NCBI GenBank assembly: GCA_944327255.1 | Contig: CALVHA010000007.1 | Span: 1-64,000 of the forward strand | Direction: 5' to 3' | DNA: 64,000 nt | DNA from: Candidatus Gastranaerophilales bacterium | GTDB lineage: Bacteria > Cyanobacteriota > Vampirovibrionia > Gastranaerophilales > Gastranaerophilaceae | Shown here: in pieces, positions 18,689 to 27,794 of the stretch | How positions within the stretch are numbered: position 1 is the first letter of the stretch | Layout: each line of letters begins with the position of its first letter | Translations under genes and position numbers: made by a program | Notes under the pieces: generated by a model | What the model was told of the DNA's origin: nothing | The model's database searches: none | The model's input: only the letters and a program-made list of their open reading frames with translations

Positions 18689-20830
18689 ATGCCAATACCG
18701 GAAACAAAAAAATTTGAACTGGAAATCGGCGGTAAAACAGTTACAGTCGAAACAGGGAAGTATGCATTATCAACTAACGGTTCTGTTACAGTAAGATGCG
18801 GAGATACAATGTTATTTGTTCACTGTGTTGTATCAAAAGAGCCAAGAGTTGGGATAGATTTCTTCCCTTTACTCATTGATTATGAAGAAAGAATGTCTGC
18901 TATCGGAAGAATTCCTGGCGGATATAATCGTTCCGAAGGGAAAGCAAGTGATAAGGCTATTTTAATTTCAAGATTAATTGACAGACCTATCAGACCTCTT
19001 TTCCCTAAAGGATACAGAAATGATATACAAATCGTAGCTCAGTTGTTCAGCTATGACCAGCAAAATCAGCCTGATACTTTAGCAATGTTCGGTGCATCCT
19101 GCGCTTTAATGCTCTCAGGGGCTCCGTTTGAAGGTCCTATCGGGGCAGTAAGAGTAGGACGAGATGAACAGGGGAATTTAATCGCTAACCCAACTCATCA
19201 ACAGGCTGCTAAGTCTGATTTAGATATAGTTGTTGCTGGTACACATGACAGCGTTATTATGGTTGAAGCAGGTTGTAAATTCGTTACAGAAGACGATATT
19301 ATGAATGCTGTTGAGTTCGCTCAAATTGAAATCAGAAAACAATGCGATGCGCAACTTGAATTTGTTAAAGCGTGTGGTGTTGTCAGAGAAGAATTCGTTA
19401 ACCCTTACGATACAACTGAAATTAAAAATATTATTGAAGAAACTGCACACGATATGATTTTTGATGCTTATCACAATTTTGACAGAACTTATCGTCAGGA
19501 AAAATTGGAAGAAGCTAAAAAATTAGTTAAAGAAAGAATTGAAGCTCTACCTGATGACCACAACATCAAAAAAATGATTGAGGAAACAGGCGTTGACTTT
19601 GTAGCGGAAGAATTCAAAGCAGCAGAAAAACATATTATGCGTGCAATGATTCTTGATGAAGGAGTTCGTGCTGACGGAAGAAAACCTAATGAAGTTCGTC
19701 CTATATGGTGTGAAGTAGGAGTTATTCCTCGAGCTCACGGTTCTGCAGTATTTACAAGAGGTCAGACTCAAGTTCTTTCTGTAGCAACTCTTGCAGGACC
19801 TGGTATGAAACAGGAACTTGATGGTGTTGATCCGCAAACTGAAAAAACTTATATGCATAAATACATATTCCCTGGATTTTCAGTAGGTGAAGTTAAAGCC
19901 TTAAGAGGCCCGGGAAGACGAGAAGTCGGTCACGGAGCTCTTGCTGAAAGAGCTAATATTCCGGCTTTACCAACTCAGGAAGAATTCGGATATACAATTC
20001 GTGTAACGTCTGATGTATTAGAATCTAACGGTTCAACATCCATGGCTTCCACCTGCGGTTCTTCAATGGCTTTGATGAATGCAGGGGTACCGGTTAAATG
20101 CATGATAGGTGGTGTTGCGATGGGTATGATTAAGGAAGAAGGACGGGAACCTGTTGTTTTAACAGATATTCAGGGAATCGAAGACTTCCTCGGAGATATG
20201 GACTTTAAAGTCACAGGAAATGATACAGGAATAACAGCTCTTCAAATGGATATGAAAGCTAAAGGAATTCCTAATGATACTTTAAGAAAAGCTTTGGCAC
20301 AAGCTAAAGAAGGAAGATTACATATCTTATCAAAAATGAGAGAAGCTATTACAGAACCTGGACCTTTATCACCTTATGCACCAAGCATTACAACGATGAC
20401 AATCCCGACAGAAGACATAGGAACAGTTATCGGACCGGGCGGAAAACAAATTCGTTCAATTATTGATGCTTCAGGTGCTGAAATCGATATTCAAGATAAT
20501 GGTGTTGTGACTATTACTTCGAATGATCAAGAAGGAGCTCAGATTGCTTCAAGAATGATTAAGGAACTTACTTTCAAAGCAAAAGAGGGTATGGTTCTTA
20601 AGGGAAAAGTTGTAAGAATTATCCCTATCGGTGCATTCGTTGAACTTGCACCTGGCAAAGATGGTATGGTTCATATTTCTCAGGTTTGTCAAGAACGTAT
20701 TGATAAAATTGAACCGCATCTGAATATTGGCGATGAAGTTATCGTTAAGGTTATCAAAATTGACGATAAGGGAAGAGTTAATCTCACAATCAAAGGGGTA
20801 ACTGAAGAAGAAAAAACTCAACTTCAATAA
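18689..20830 (+). CDS. pnp: Polyribonucleotide nucleotidyltransferase (PNPase)
   Basis: A phosphorolytic 3'-5' exoribonuclease and degradosome component. From the ATG at 18689 (MPIPETKKFEL) it is 713 residues; a start at 18671 would add six residues, and AAGGT sits well for 18689. Two RNase PH-like domains are visible, the first with GRIPGGYNRSEG and RLIDRPIRPLFP, the second with RGPGRREVGHGALAERA. They are followed by a KH domain (IGPGGKQIRSI) and a C-terminal S1 domain (GKVVRIIPIGAFVEL). All catalytic blocks appear intact. A strong terminator follows. Confidence 0.97.
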   Translation: MPIPETKKFELEIGGKTVTVETGKYALSTNGSVTVRCGDTMLFVHCVVSKEPRVGIDFFPLLIDYEERMSAIGRIPGGYNRSEGKASDKAILISRLIDRPIRPLFPKGYRNDIQIVAQLFSYDQQNQPDTLAMFGASCALMLSGAPFEGPIGAVRVGRDEQGNLIANPTHQQAAKSDLDIVVAGTHDSVIMVEAGCKFVTEDDIMNAVEFAQIEIRKQCDAQLEFVKACGVVREEFVNPYDTTEIKNIIEETAHDMIFDAYHNFDRTYRQEKLEEAKKLVKERIEALPDDHNIKKMIEETGVDFVAEEFKAAEKHIMRAMILDEGVRADGRKPNEVRPIWCEVGVIPRAHGSAVFTRGQTQVLSVATLAGPGMKQELDGVDPQTEKTYMHKYIFPGFSVGEVKALRGPGRREVGHGALAERANIPALPTQEEFGYTIRVTSDVLESNGSTSMASTCGSSMALMNAGVPVKCMIGGVAMGMIKEEGREPVVLTDIQGIEDFLGDMDFKVTGNDTGITALQMDMKAKGIPNDTLRKALAQAKEGRLHILSKMREAITEPGPLSPYAPSITTMTIPTEDIGTVIGPGGKQIRSIIDASGAEIDIQDNGVVTITSNDQEGAQIASRMIKELTFKAKEGMVLKGKVVRIIPIGAFVELAPGKDGMVHISQVCQERIDKIEPHLNIGDEVIVKVIKIDDKGRVNLTIKGVTEEEKTQLQ

Positions 20831-20847
20831 CAAACTCTAAAACAAGT

Positions 20848-20886
20848 AAAAAAATAACCTGATAAAAATTATCAGGTTATTTTTTT
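20848..20886 (+). terminator. Strong bidirectional terminator after pnp
   Basis: An 18-base-pair perfect inverted repeat (20848-20865 with 20869-20886) has a three-base loop, with seven A on one flank and seven T on the other. It sits between convergent pnp and the 765-residue gene and can end both transcripts. Confidence 0.92.
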
Positions 20887-20895
20887 AGAGATTTT

Positions 20896-23193
20896 TTAAC
20901 TCATGGAATTTTTCAGACTGTCTTCCAAAAGGACTAAATCTTGAATTTCTCCACTAGTCATGGTCTTATACAATAATAAATCATTCTTTTTTATAAAATC
21001 ACCTACAATACTAAAGTTTCGGTATATCGGTGTTAAGAATGCTGCTGAATCATGATTAAAAAAGTCAAACATTACTCGTTCCATTTTGCCCATCTTGCTA
21101 CCTAACGGAATATTTTTATCAGCAACAACACGTGCAGAACCACCATAAACATCTTTCAAATATTGAGCAAGTTTATTTTTGAATATATTTCTTGCTTCTT
21201 TATTTTTTATAAGAATTTTTGATAATGCCGCGAGAGTAATCGCATATGTTCGACCATCACCACTGGTAAAAGACTTCTCAATATCATAATTTGATAAAAG
21301 ATCCATATATGAAATAGCTAATTTTCTTGATTCAGGTTCAGAAAGCTCTTTTTTATAAAAATAATACTGTTTATTAACAAAATCTTTCTTGTGATTGTAA
21401 AGTCCATTACTGTCAGCACTTAACTTTGTTAGTAAGTAATTATAATCAAGAATACCCGCATTGTAAATTTGTACGGACAATGACGGGGCAAGCTGAACAA
21501 TTGCATCTGTAACAGCCTGCTCAGCAGCCTTTGAAGACTTAAAATTTCTGGCTGCATATTCTTTTTGGAATGCTAAATCCAAGTCTGCGGCTGCATCATA
21601 AGGAAGTAATCTATCATCATTTTTTATTTTTATATCTTGTGAATTCAATATAGATGTCAAAATGTAGGAATCAGAAACTCTTGGATCTGATTTTATAAAG
21701 TTAATAAGCCCCTTTGTATAAGCGGATGGAAGAACGGCTGTTTCTTTTTTCCAATATTCTTCTAAAGCCTCATTGAGATTAGAGCATATTGAAATAATTC
21801 CTTGCGGAGTTTTAAACTCGTAAACTTCCGCCCCATATTGAGAAGCAATATCTTCTAAAATCTCCCTTGTCAGCTCTGGAGTTTTCTCATCAGGAACTTC
21901 ACCAGAAACAAACTCAATAGGAAAAGAGGTTTGATTATGTTCATCTTTAACTCCAAGAAGTTCATTATACTCTTCTTGTAGTCTATCATGTTCTGCATGT
22001 CTGGCCTCTCTCTCAGGCTTAATACTGTCCGCATACAGAAGAAGTTCTTTAAATTCCGGATTATTTCCATCAACACCATAGGCGTCAAAGAACAATTTTA
22101 TTGTATCGGACATTGCCATTGCCTGCAATACCTTCATTTGAGGATGAGTAGCCCAATAATGGTTCATTCTATCAACCTGTTTTTTGGTAACCATATTCTC
22201 AAAACAGCTACGCATTTCATCAGAAGCATTAATTCGCTCAAGAGCAACCGTTACAATTTGTCCGAAATATTTTTGGACAAAAGATGCGTTTTCATTATCC
22301 TTGAAACCCTTGTTTTTGAGATTTTTAGACACAGCATCAGGGTTTGCACCGCCTGCCATAATAGCATCAGAAAAACCTCTCAGCTCCCTATCTGTAACTC
22401 TATATCTCGGTGGCTTTTGAGGAAGTTCAAAATTTCCTGATTTAATATCAGAAAGAGTCAACTCCTTTTTCAGAGAAGTTGAAATTCTTGAGCCATCAAT
22501 TTTTCTCGGTCTATAAACATAAGGAAAATCTTCTCTTGTTGCTGTAAAGGATTTCCAAAAAGCATTATCCGGAAATTTAATACCATACGCAGCAGGGACA
22601 GAATAATCCAGCTCAGCATCAATCAATTCAGAATAAATAGGATTTAAATCCTTTTTAAAATCTTTATTAATCTCTTTCAAACTCTTGCCTTCTATATAAA
22701 TCTTTTTCAACAAATACATGCCAAAATTAGAATTACCGTTTTTGAAAAGCGGAATATCATTCGTTTCGTTACTCAAAGTATCAAGTTCAGAGATTAACCC
22801 TTTACGAGCCTTGCGGTTAGGAATATCCGTCAGATTTTTAAATAACGGTTCATTTGGATAAATACGTTTCACCTGTTCAAGAGATTTTGCCTCATTAATA
22901 TCATCAAACACAAATCTAAGCATCTGTGCTGGAGGCATGTTCTGTCTATCTTCATAATCTCCGTTTAAGTAATCCTTCATTGTTTCGGGCATCCCTTTTT
23001 TGTTAAAAGGTTGCTCATAAAAATTTGCAGGAGTTCTGAATAACCTTGCACCAAAACTCACATTATAATCCACATAAGCTATAGGATTATAGGAATATCC
23101 TCTTAATTCAGTAGTTGAATGTGCTTTTGAAACAGGTTTAATAATCTGTGAATGATTCGTACGGGGTAAAAAATCTATTCTTTGAATTTGCAT
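20896..23193 (-). CDS. Large hypothetical protein with VSFGAR tag
   Basis: A 765-residue protein with AAAGGA just before its ATG at 23193. It opens MQIQRIDF, runs through a 40-residue hydrophilic segment and reaches VSFGAR at 45-50, the clearest case of the N-terminal signature together with the HNH protein. The body is soluble, helical and charged, with no motif I can name. It has no signal peptide, membrane segment or repeats. It may be comparable to the 717-residue gene at 6287 in size and layout, but I see no clear sequence similarity. It is monocistronic, with a strong terminator. Confidence 0.7.
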   Translation of the reverse strand: MQIQRIDFLPRTNHSQIIKPVSKAHSTTELRGYSYNPIAYVDYNVSFGARLFRTPANFYEQPFNKKGMPETMKDYLNGDYEDRQNMPPAQMLRFVFDDINEAKSLEQVKRIYPNEPLFKNLTDIPNRKARKGLISELDTLSNETNDIPLFKNGNSNFGMYLLKKIYIEGKSLKEINKDFKKDLNPIYSELIDAELDYSVPAAYGIKFPDNAFWKSFTATREDFPYVYRPRKIDGSRISTSLKKELTLSDIKSGNFELPQKPPRYRVTDRELRGFSDAIMAGGANPDAVSKNLKNKGFKDNENASFVQKYFGQIVTVALERINASDEMRSCFENMVTKKQVDRMNHYWATHPQMKVLQAMAMSDTIKLFFDAYGVDGNNPEFKELLLYADSIKPEREARHAEHDRLQEEYNELLGVKDEHNQTSFPIEFVSGEVPDEKTPELTREILEDIASQYGAEVYEFKTPQGIISICSNLNEALEEYWKKETAVLPSAYTKGLINFIKSDPRVSDSYILTSILNSQDIKIKNDDRLLPYDAAADLDLAFQKEYAARNFKSSKAAEQAVTDAIVQLAPSLSVQIYNAGILDYNYLLTKLSADSNGLYNHKKDFVNKQYYFYKKELSEPESRKLAISYMDLLSNYDIEKSFTSGDGRTYAITLAALSKILIKNKEARNIFKNKLAQYLKDVYGGSARVVADKNIPLGSKMGKMERVMFDFFNHDSAAFLTPIYRNFSIVGDFIKKNDLLLYKTMTSGEIQDLVLLEDSLKNSMS

Positions 23194-23353
23194 ATTTAAT
23201 CCTTTTTAATTAATCAATAATAATCTATTTCCAGTATATTCTAAATTACCTCAAAAAAAAATTTTGTCATTTGTAATTCAGAAATTTTACAATTATTAAA
23301 ATTTTTTATGCTAAAATGTACACATAGAAAAGGAATAAAAAGGGAGTAGAAAA

Positions 23354-24403
23354 ATGTTTGATGTTATAACAATCGGAAGTGCCACAATGGATGTTTTTGT
23401 TGAATGCGAAGATGCAAATATTGTGTCTGTATTTTCAAAAAACAAAAAATCTGAATTTATGAGTTATCCTTACGGAGCAAAAGTAGAAATATCTGATTTT
23501 GCATCAAACGTTGGCGGTGGCGGAGTCAACACCGCGGTTAACTTTGCAAATCTCGGATTGAACACAAGTGCAATATTTAAAATTGGCGATGATATTTATT
23601 CTGATGGTGTTCTAGACTCATTTAAAGATAAAAATGTTGATTTATCAAATAAAATTCAGGACGCAAATGACAGTACCGGTTTTTCAATAATTCTTGTAAG
23701 TTTTCAAGGTGACAGAACCGTTCTTGCTCACAGAGGAGCAAATGCTCACATAAAAAAAACTGATATAAATTTTGATGCCATAAAAAATTCGAAACTTCTC
23801 TATATTGCACCTCTAAATGGCGAAAGTAATAAAGTACTTGACGATATAGTAAAATTTGCAGACGAAAACAATGTATATATTTGCTTCAACGCCGGAACTA
23901 CAAGTATTAAAAGAGGATACAATTACCTAAAAAACATTCTGGAAACAGCACAAATTGTTGTAATGAATAAAGAAGAAGCATCTATGGCAACGCAAATACA
24001 GGTAAGACCGGATACCAGAGAAATAAAATATTCTGAAGAACTTATTCATCCGGATGTAAAAGAAATGTTCAAAAAATTAAAAGTAAGAGATTATCAAATA
24101 ATAGTAATTACTGATGGAGGGAAGGGAGCATATGCATTCGACGGGAAGCATTACTATTATTGCCCTGTCTTTGAAGGACCTGTCGTATCAACACTTGGCG
24201 CGGGAGACGCATTTGCTTCAACATTCTGTGCAGCATTAGACAAAACAAGGCTTGATATAGGGAAATCACTCATGATGGCATCTGTTAATTCTGCAGGGGT
24301 CGTTTCTGAATTCGGTGCAACTCAAGGATTGCTTACATTTGAAGAGATTGAGGAAAAATTAAAACAACACCCTACATATCAATACCAAAAACTTAATCCT
24401 TAA
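23354..24403 (+). CDS. PfkB-family carbohydrate kinase
   Basis: A 349-residue ribokinase-fold kinase that phosphorylates a sugar or nucleoside. The N-terminal GSATMDVFVE, the glycine-rich GGGGVNTAVNFANLG signature and the C-terminal GAGDAFAST, with the catalytic aspartate, are present. TDGGKGAYAF is the usual block before the active site. A region near residues 215-240 carries a family-atypical insertion. The substrate cannot be told from sequence; adenosine, ribose and fructose kinases are all possible. GGGAG precedes the ATG at 23354, with TGCTAAAAT (extended -10) upstream. Confidence 0.9.
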   Translation: MFDVITIGSATMDVFVECEDANIVSVFSKNKKSEFMSYPYGAKVEISDFASNVGGGGVNTAVNFANLGLNTSAIFKIGDDIYSDGVLDSFKDKNVDLSNKIQDANDSTGFSIILVSFQGDRTVLAHRGANAHIKKTDINFDAIKNSKLLYIAPLNGESNKVLDDIVKFADENNVYICFNAGTTSIKRGYNYLKNILETAQIVVMNKEEASMATQIQVRPDTREIKYSEELIHPDVKEMFKKLKVRDYQIIVITDGGKGAYAFDGKHYYYCPVFEGPVVSTLGAGDAFASTFCAALDKTRLDIGKSLMMASVNSAGVVSEFGATQGLLTFEEIEEKLKQHPTYQYQKLNP

Positions 24404-24421
24404 ATGTAGCAAAAAAATCAG

Positions 24422-24602
24422 CTATGTCATATTAAAACCTTTACAGATACAGATGGCTTCAATTGTTGACATTCTAATGTCCCGTTGAGCCTTTTCTGCA
24501 TATGTAACACAGCTTTTTGACAAGTCAGAATACCATGCAAGTTTGTCGGCTGTAAGCCCTTGCTTTTTTTATTCTATCTGCGACTTTTTGATTTATATTC
24601 AT
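24422..24602 (-). pseudogene. XRE-type HTH regulator, frameshifted
   Basis: Four bases after the recO stop, the ATG at 24602 opens MNINQKVADRIKK, then hits an A7 run (T7 on the plus strand at about 24564-24570) and falls out of frame to a stop ten codons later. Removing one A restores RIKKQGLTADKLAWYSDL followed by KSCVTYAEKAQRDIRM and an ordinary end at TAG 24422-24424. The restored 59-residue protein is a typical single-domain Cro/C1 HTH. The total length of 181 bases (3n+1) fits a single insertion. It may be a true pseudogene, a sequencing error, or a gene read through by slippage on A7. Confidence 0.8.
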
Positions 24603-24606
24603 TATT

Positions 24607-25368
24607 TTATACAACTTCTTGCAAAATTTCTGTTGAATGAAATTTTCTTGCCGAATGTAAATTGATATATGATTTTAAGAGTTCAAAGCACACCTGACAA
24701 ACTTTTTCTGTTGCTTTTTTTTCGTACTCAGTAACTTCGTCAAATTCAGAATTAGCAAGCACTGATAAAAAATCTCTCAGTTTATAATGCATAACATCAG
24801 ACAATCCGTAACTATGATTACACTCATGACAGACAACACCACCCATACGCACTGAAAAATACATACTTTCTTCTTGTATAGGATTTCCACAACATAAACA
24901 CCTGTCGAGTTCAAGAGAAAAACCAGAAATTCGCATCATTTTTAACTGAAATTTTAAAACAGCAATTAAAACCCCAATTTTATCCTCAGCAAGAGAAATC
25001 GTATTTAAAGTTTCATACAATAAATCATAAATAACTGAAGAACAAGGATCATCCTCTACACCAAAATTGTTTATAACTTCCAGAACATACATTGAATAAA
25101 AAATTTTATCCATATTCTGACGAATTTTATTAAATGTATTTAAAGCCTCAGCCTGTGAGATTGTATCAAGATTTCTACCCTTATGGAGCATAAGCTTATT
25201 AGCTACAAGTAAATCCATACGAGCCCCAAGCTTACTTTTAGGCTTTTTAACGCCTTTTGCAACACCTCTTATTAATCCACGTTCACGTGAATACATAACA
25301 ATAATCTTATCCGCCTCACTGAGATTATAAGATTTTAAATTAATCGCATCTGTAACAAAAGACTCCAT
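24607..25368 (-). CDS. recO: DNA repair protein RecO
   Basis: RecO loads RecA on SSB-coated DNA in the RecF pathway. A 253-residue protein with an N-terminal OB fold (VTDAINLKSYNLSEAD, RGLIRGVAKGVKK). A four-cysteine zinc site (CLCCG near 153 and CHEC near 177) lies in the C-terminal half; many RecO proteins share it. Its ATG shares one base with the pilT stop (TAATG), so the two are translationally coupled. A broken HTH gene follows four bases after the stop. Confidence 0.93.
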   Translation of the reverse strand: MESFVTDAINLKSYNLSEADKIIVMYSRERGLIRGVAKGVKKPKSKLGARMDLLVANKLMLHKGRNLDTISQAEALNTFNKIRQNMDKIFYSMYVLEVINNFGVEDDPCSSVIYDLLYETLNTISLAEDKIGVLIAVLKFQLKMMRISGFSLELDRCLCCGNPIQEESMYFSVRMGGVVCHECNHSYGLSDVMHYKLRDFLSVLANSEFDEVTEYEKKATEKVCQVCFELLKSYINLHSARKFHSTEILQEVV

Positions 25369-26468
25369 TATAAATCATCCATATTACCGCCGTTAGCTCC
25401 GGTATAAACACCTTTAAGCATTTGAGCCAGTTCAATTCTGTCATCAGAATATTCCATAGCTACTTCTTCGGTAATCAAACCATTTATAAATAAACTATAC
25501 AAAGACATATTCATTGTAATCATCGAGTTAAACGAACCTTTTTTAACAAGATCATAAATATTATCTAATTCGTCTTTTTCAATAAAATCTTTTACTGTTG
25601 AAGTCACAACCAGAACTTCGCAAGCCGGACGACGCCCCTGCCCCTCACGTAAAGGAACTAACTTTTGAGACACAGTACCTTTAATCAATGAAGCCAACTG
25701 ATGACGAATTACATCACGGTCAGACGGCTCAAACATATTAATAATTCTATTAACTGTTTGCACGGCATCATTCGTGTGAATTGTTGCAAACACAAGGTGT
25801 CCAGTTTCAGCAGCTTTTAAAGCCGCAGTAATAGTTTCTCTGTCACGAATTTCACCGATAAATATAACATCCGGATCCTGTCTTAATGCAAACTTAACCC
25901 CATCAGGGAAAGATGCCGTATCAACAAGAATTTGACGCTGAGAAATAATACATTTTTTATTATTAAAAATAAACTCAATAGGATCTTCAATAGTAATAAT
26001 ATGTTTAGGATAATTGGTATTAATATAATCGATTAATGAAGCAATTGTTGTGGACTTACCGGCACCAGTCGGACCAGTAATAAGGACAAGCCCATGATTT
26101 AATTTTGCAAATTGTTCGATAGAAGGTGGAAGATTAAGTTCGTTAATTTTAGGAACATAGTAAGGAATAAGTCTTATAACAAGCTTATTTTTCCCTAATT
26201 GACGACTTAAGTTAACCCTGAAACGGGAAACGCCAGGGATTTCATAAGCAAAGTCCAAATCATAAACACTATCCATAGTGTCTTTAGTAGTTCTTGGCAA
26301 CAAAGCATCATAAGCTCTGTCAACATCATCATCAGTTAACACAGGCATGTTAATTTTTAAAATTCTTCCATCTTTACGAACCGTAGGGTGTTCGCCAACA
26401 GCCAAATGCACGTCAGATGCACCAATCGCAACAGCCTTTCTTAAAAAATCTTCAATATCGAATTCCAT
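25368..26468 (-). CDS. pilT: Type IV pilus retraction ATPase PilT
   Basis: A 366-residue hexameric secretion-type ATPase that retracts pili, powering twitching and DNA uptake. N-terminal PAS-like domain (IGASDVHLAVG), then Walker A GPTGAGKST at 132-140, an Asp box (EDPIEF), Walker B region FIGEIRDRET and a His box (ATIHTND). The length fits PilT rather than the longer extension ATPase PilB. The start at 26468 is downstream of a consensus promoter. It is the first gene of a pilT-recO operon; the pairing with recO is unusual. Confidence 0.95.
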   Translation of the reverse strand: MEFDIEDFLRKAVAIGASDVHLAVGEHPTVRKDGRILKINMPVLTDDDVDRAYDALLPRTTKDTMDSVYDLDFAYEIPGVSRFRVNLSRQLGKNKLVIRLIPYYVPKINELNLPPSIEQFAKLNHGLVLITGPTGAGKSTTIASLIDYINTNYPKHIITIEDPIEFIFNNKKCIISQRQILVDTASFPDGVKFALRQDPDVIFIGEIRDRETITAALKAAETGHLVFATIHTNDAVQTVNRIINMFEPSDRDVIRHQLASLIKGTVSQKLVPLREGQGRRPACEVLVVTSTVKDFIEKDELDNIYDLVKKGSFNSMITMNMSLYSLFINGLITEEVAMEYSDDRIELAQMLKGVYTGANGGNMDDL

Positions 26469-26507
26469 AACTATCCTATCTTTATTCTCTCTTCTAGTAC
26501 ATTTTTA

Positions 26508-26536
26508 TTATACCATCTTAAACTGATTATGACAAG
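26508..26536 (-). promoter_or_regulatory. Promoter of the pilT-recO operon
   Basis: On the minus strand, TTGTCA (26531-26536) and TATAAT (26508-26513) are 17 bases apart. TGG precedes the -10, giving an extended -10 as well. This is the best sigma-70-type promoter in the window. It gives a 5' leader of about 33 bases. Confidence 0.85.
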
Positions 26537-26710
26537 ATTTTCTAATAATTCCTATATTTGATGGATATTATAAAAGTTTATATTACAAATTCTTAACAAT
26601 CAGAATAAAAAAGACAATTTTTTCTAAAAAAAAATCTTTATATAAATGTAAGGGATTTAAAATCATTTAAATTGGATAAAGAAAATAAGAACAATAAACG
26701 ATAGAAATTA
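26537..26710. other. Non-coding gap between pilT and trxB (part)
   Basis: Most of the 370-bp interval 26469-26839 carries no open frame on either strand. It is very AT-rich with A- and T-runs. The pilT promoter, a candidate small RNA and two terminators account for its edges. In 26537-26710 itself I see no gene, repeat or clear motif. Confidence 0.6.
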
Positions 26711-26787
26711 TATAATAGACTTTATACTCTCTCTCTTAATATCCTCGTGTTTATTTAATGTTGCCTTTTTTCAGGCAACTTTTTTTT
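26711..26787 (+). ncRNA. Candidate small RNA with intrinsic terminator
   Basis: A TATAAT at 26711-26716 would start a transcript near 26723. It would run through CTCTCTCTCTT and TCCTC, both complementary to ribosome-binding sites, and end at a GTTGCC/GGCAAC hairpin (26760-26765 and 26774-26779) followed by T8. No open frame precedes this plus-strand terminator, and both flanking genes are on the minus strand, so the terminator needs some non-coding transcript to end. No -35 element is visible, so the start is the weak point; a longer transcript is possible. Confidence 0.45.
26760..26787 (+). terminator. Plus-strand terminator with no upstream gene
   Basis: Six-base-pair stem GTTGCC/GGCAAC, loop TTTTTTCA, then T8. 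It is oriented for a plus-strand transcript, although all neighbouring genes are on the minus strand. Confidence 0.8.
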
Positions 26788-26789
26788 GC

Positions 26790-26832
26790 AAAATAAAACA
26801 TATCGTATGGCATTTACGATATGTTTTATTTT
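26790..26832 (-). terminator. Terminator of trxB
   Basis: An 18-base-pair perfect stem (26790-26807 with 26815-26832) has a seven-base loop, and the 3' arm ends in TTTTATTTT on the minus strand. It begins eight bases after the trxB stop codon. Confidence 0.85.
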
Positions 26833-26839
26833 TGAGATA

Positions 26840-27784
26840 TTAAACCTGTTGAGGAATTTCTTTTAATGTTTCAAGATACTTAACAGCATAAACAGCCCCT
26901 ACAGCTCCGTCAGCAGCGGCGGTAATAACTTGCCTTAAAGGAGTATTTCTCACATCCCCAACAGCATAAACTCCGTCAATAGAAGTTTTCATTGTCTCGT
27001 CAGTTATAATAAAACCTCTAGCATCCTGTTCTAACTGCCCCCTGAACATCTCAACATTAGGAGTCATGCCAATATATGGGAAAACACCATTAACACTGAG
27101 ACTTGTAATTTCGCCTGTTTTAACGTTTTCAAGTACTGCTGTATTAACAAGATCTTCCCCCTTAATTTCTTTGACGACACTGTTCCAGACAAACTCTATT
27201 TTCTCATTTCTAAATGCTCTGTCCTGAACAATTTTATCAGCTCTTAACTCATCTCGCCTATGAATCAAATATACTTTACTTGCAAATTTTGTTAAATACA
27301 TAGCTTCTTCAACAGCAGCGTTCCCACCACCAACAACAGCGACGATTTTATCTCTATAAAATGCTCCGTCACAAACTGCACAGTAACTTACGCCACGACC
27401 AACAAATTCTTGCTCTCCCGGGACATTCAATTTCATAGGTTGTGCTCCGGTCGCAATAATCACTGTTTTGGCAAAAATTTCTAATTCTTTTGTTTTTATA
27501 ATTTTTGGGGAAGCTAATAAATCTACAGTTTCAAATTCCTGCATAGGGAATTTTTGAACTCCAAATTTATCGGCATGTTCCTCAAACTTCTCCATTAAAT
27601 CATAACCGCCAACAGTAGAAAAACCAGGATAGTTTTCCAATTCCAAATAATTAGACGGCTGCCCTCCAAACATATTTATATCAATAACTGCCGTTGAAAC
27701 AGCACCTCTGCTGGCATAAATAGCAGCAGCCAAGCCTGCAGGTCCCCCTCCAAATATGACTGTGTCAAATTCATACTTCTGCAT
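26840..27784 (-). CDS. trxB: Thioredoxin reductase
   Basis: A FAD- and NADPH-dependent flavoenzyme that reduces thioredoxin. From the ATG at 27784 (MQKYEFDTV) it has 314 residues, the normal size; AGGA lies eight bases upstream. FAD-binding GGGPAGLAAAIYA, redox-active CAVC (135-138), NADPH-binding GGGNAAVEEA and the C-terminal YAVGDVR are all present. It follows a secreted protein gene by ten bases and pgi further upstream, so the three may form one operon. Its 3' end has a strong terminator. Confidence 0.96.
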   Translation of the reverse strand: MQKYEFDTVIFGGGPAGLAAAIYASRGAVSTAVIDINMFGGQPSNYLELENYPGFSTVGGYDLMEKFEEHADKFGVQKFPMQEFETVDLLASPKIIKTKELEIFAKTVIIATGAQPMKLNVPGEQEFVGRGVSYCAVCDGAFYRDKIVAVVGGGNAAVEEAMYLTKFASKVYLIHRRDELRADKIVQDRAFRNEKIEFVWNSVVKEIKGEDLVNTAVLENVKTGEITSLSVNGVFPYIGMTPNVEMFRGQLEQDARGFIITDETMKTSIDGVYAVGDVRNTPLRQVITAAADGAVGAVYAVKYLETLKEIPQQV

Positions 27785-27794
27785 TCTCAAAATC

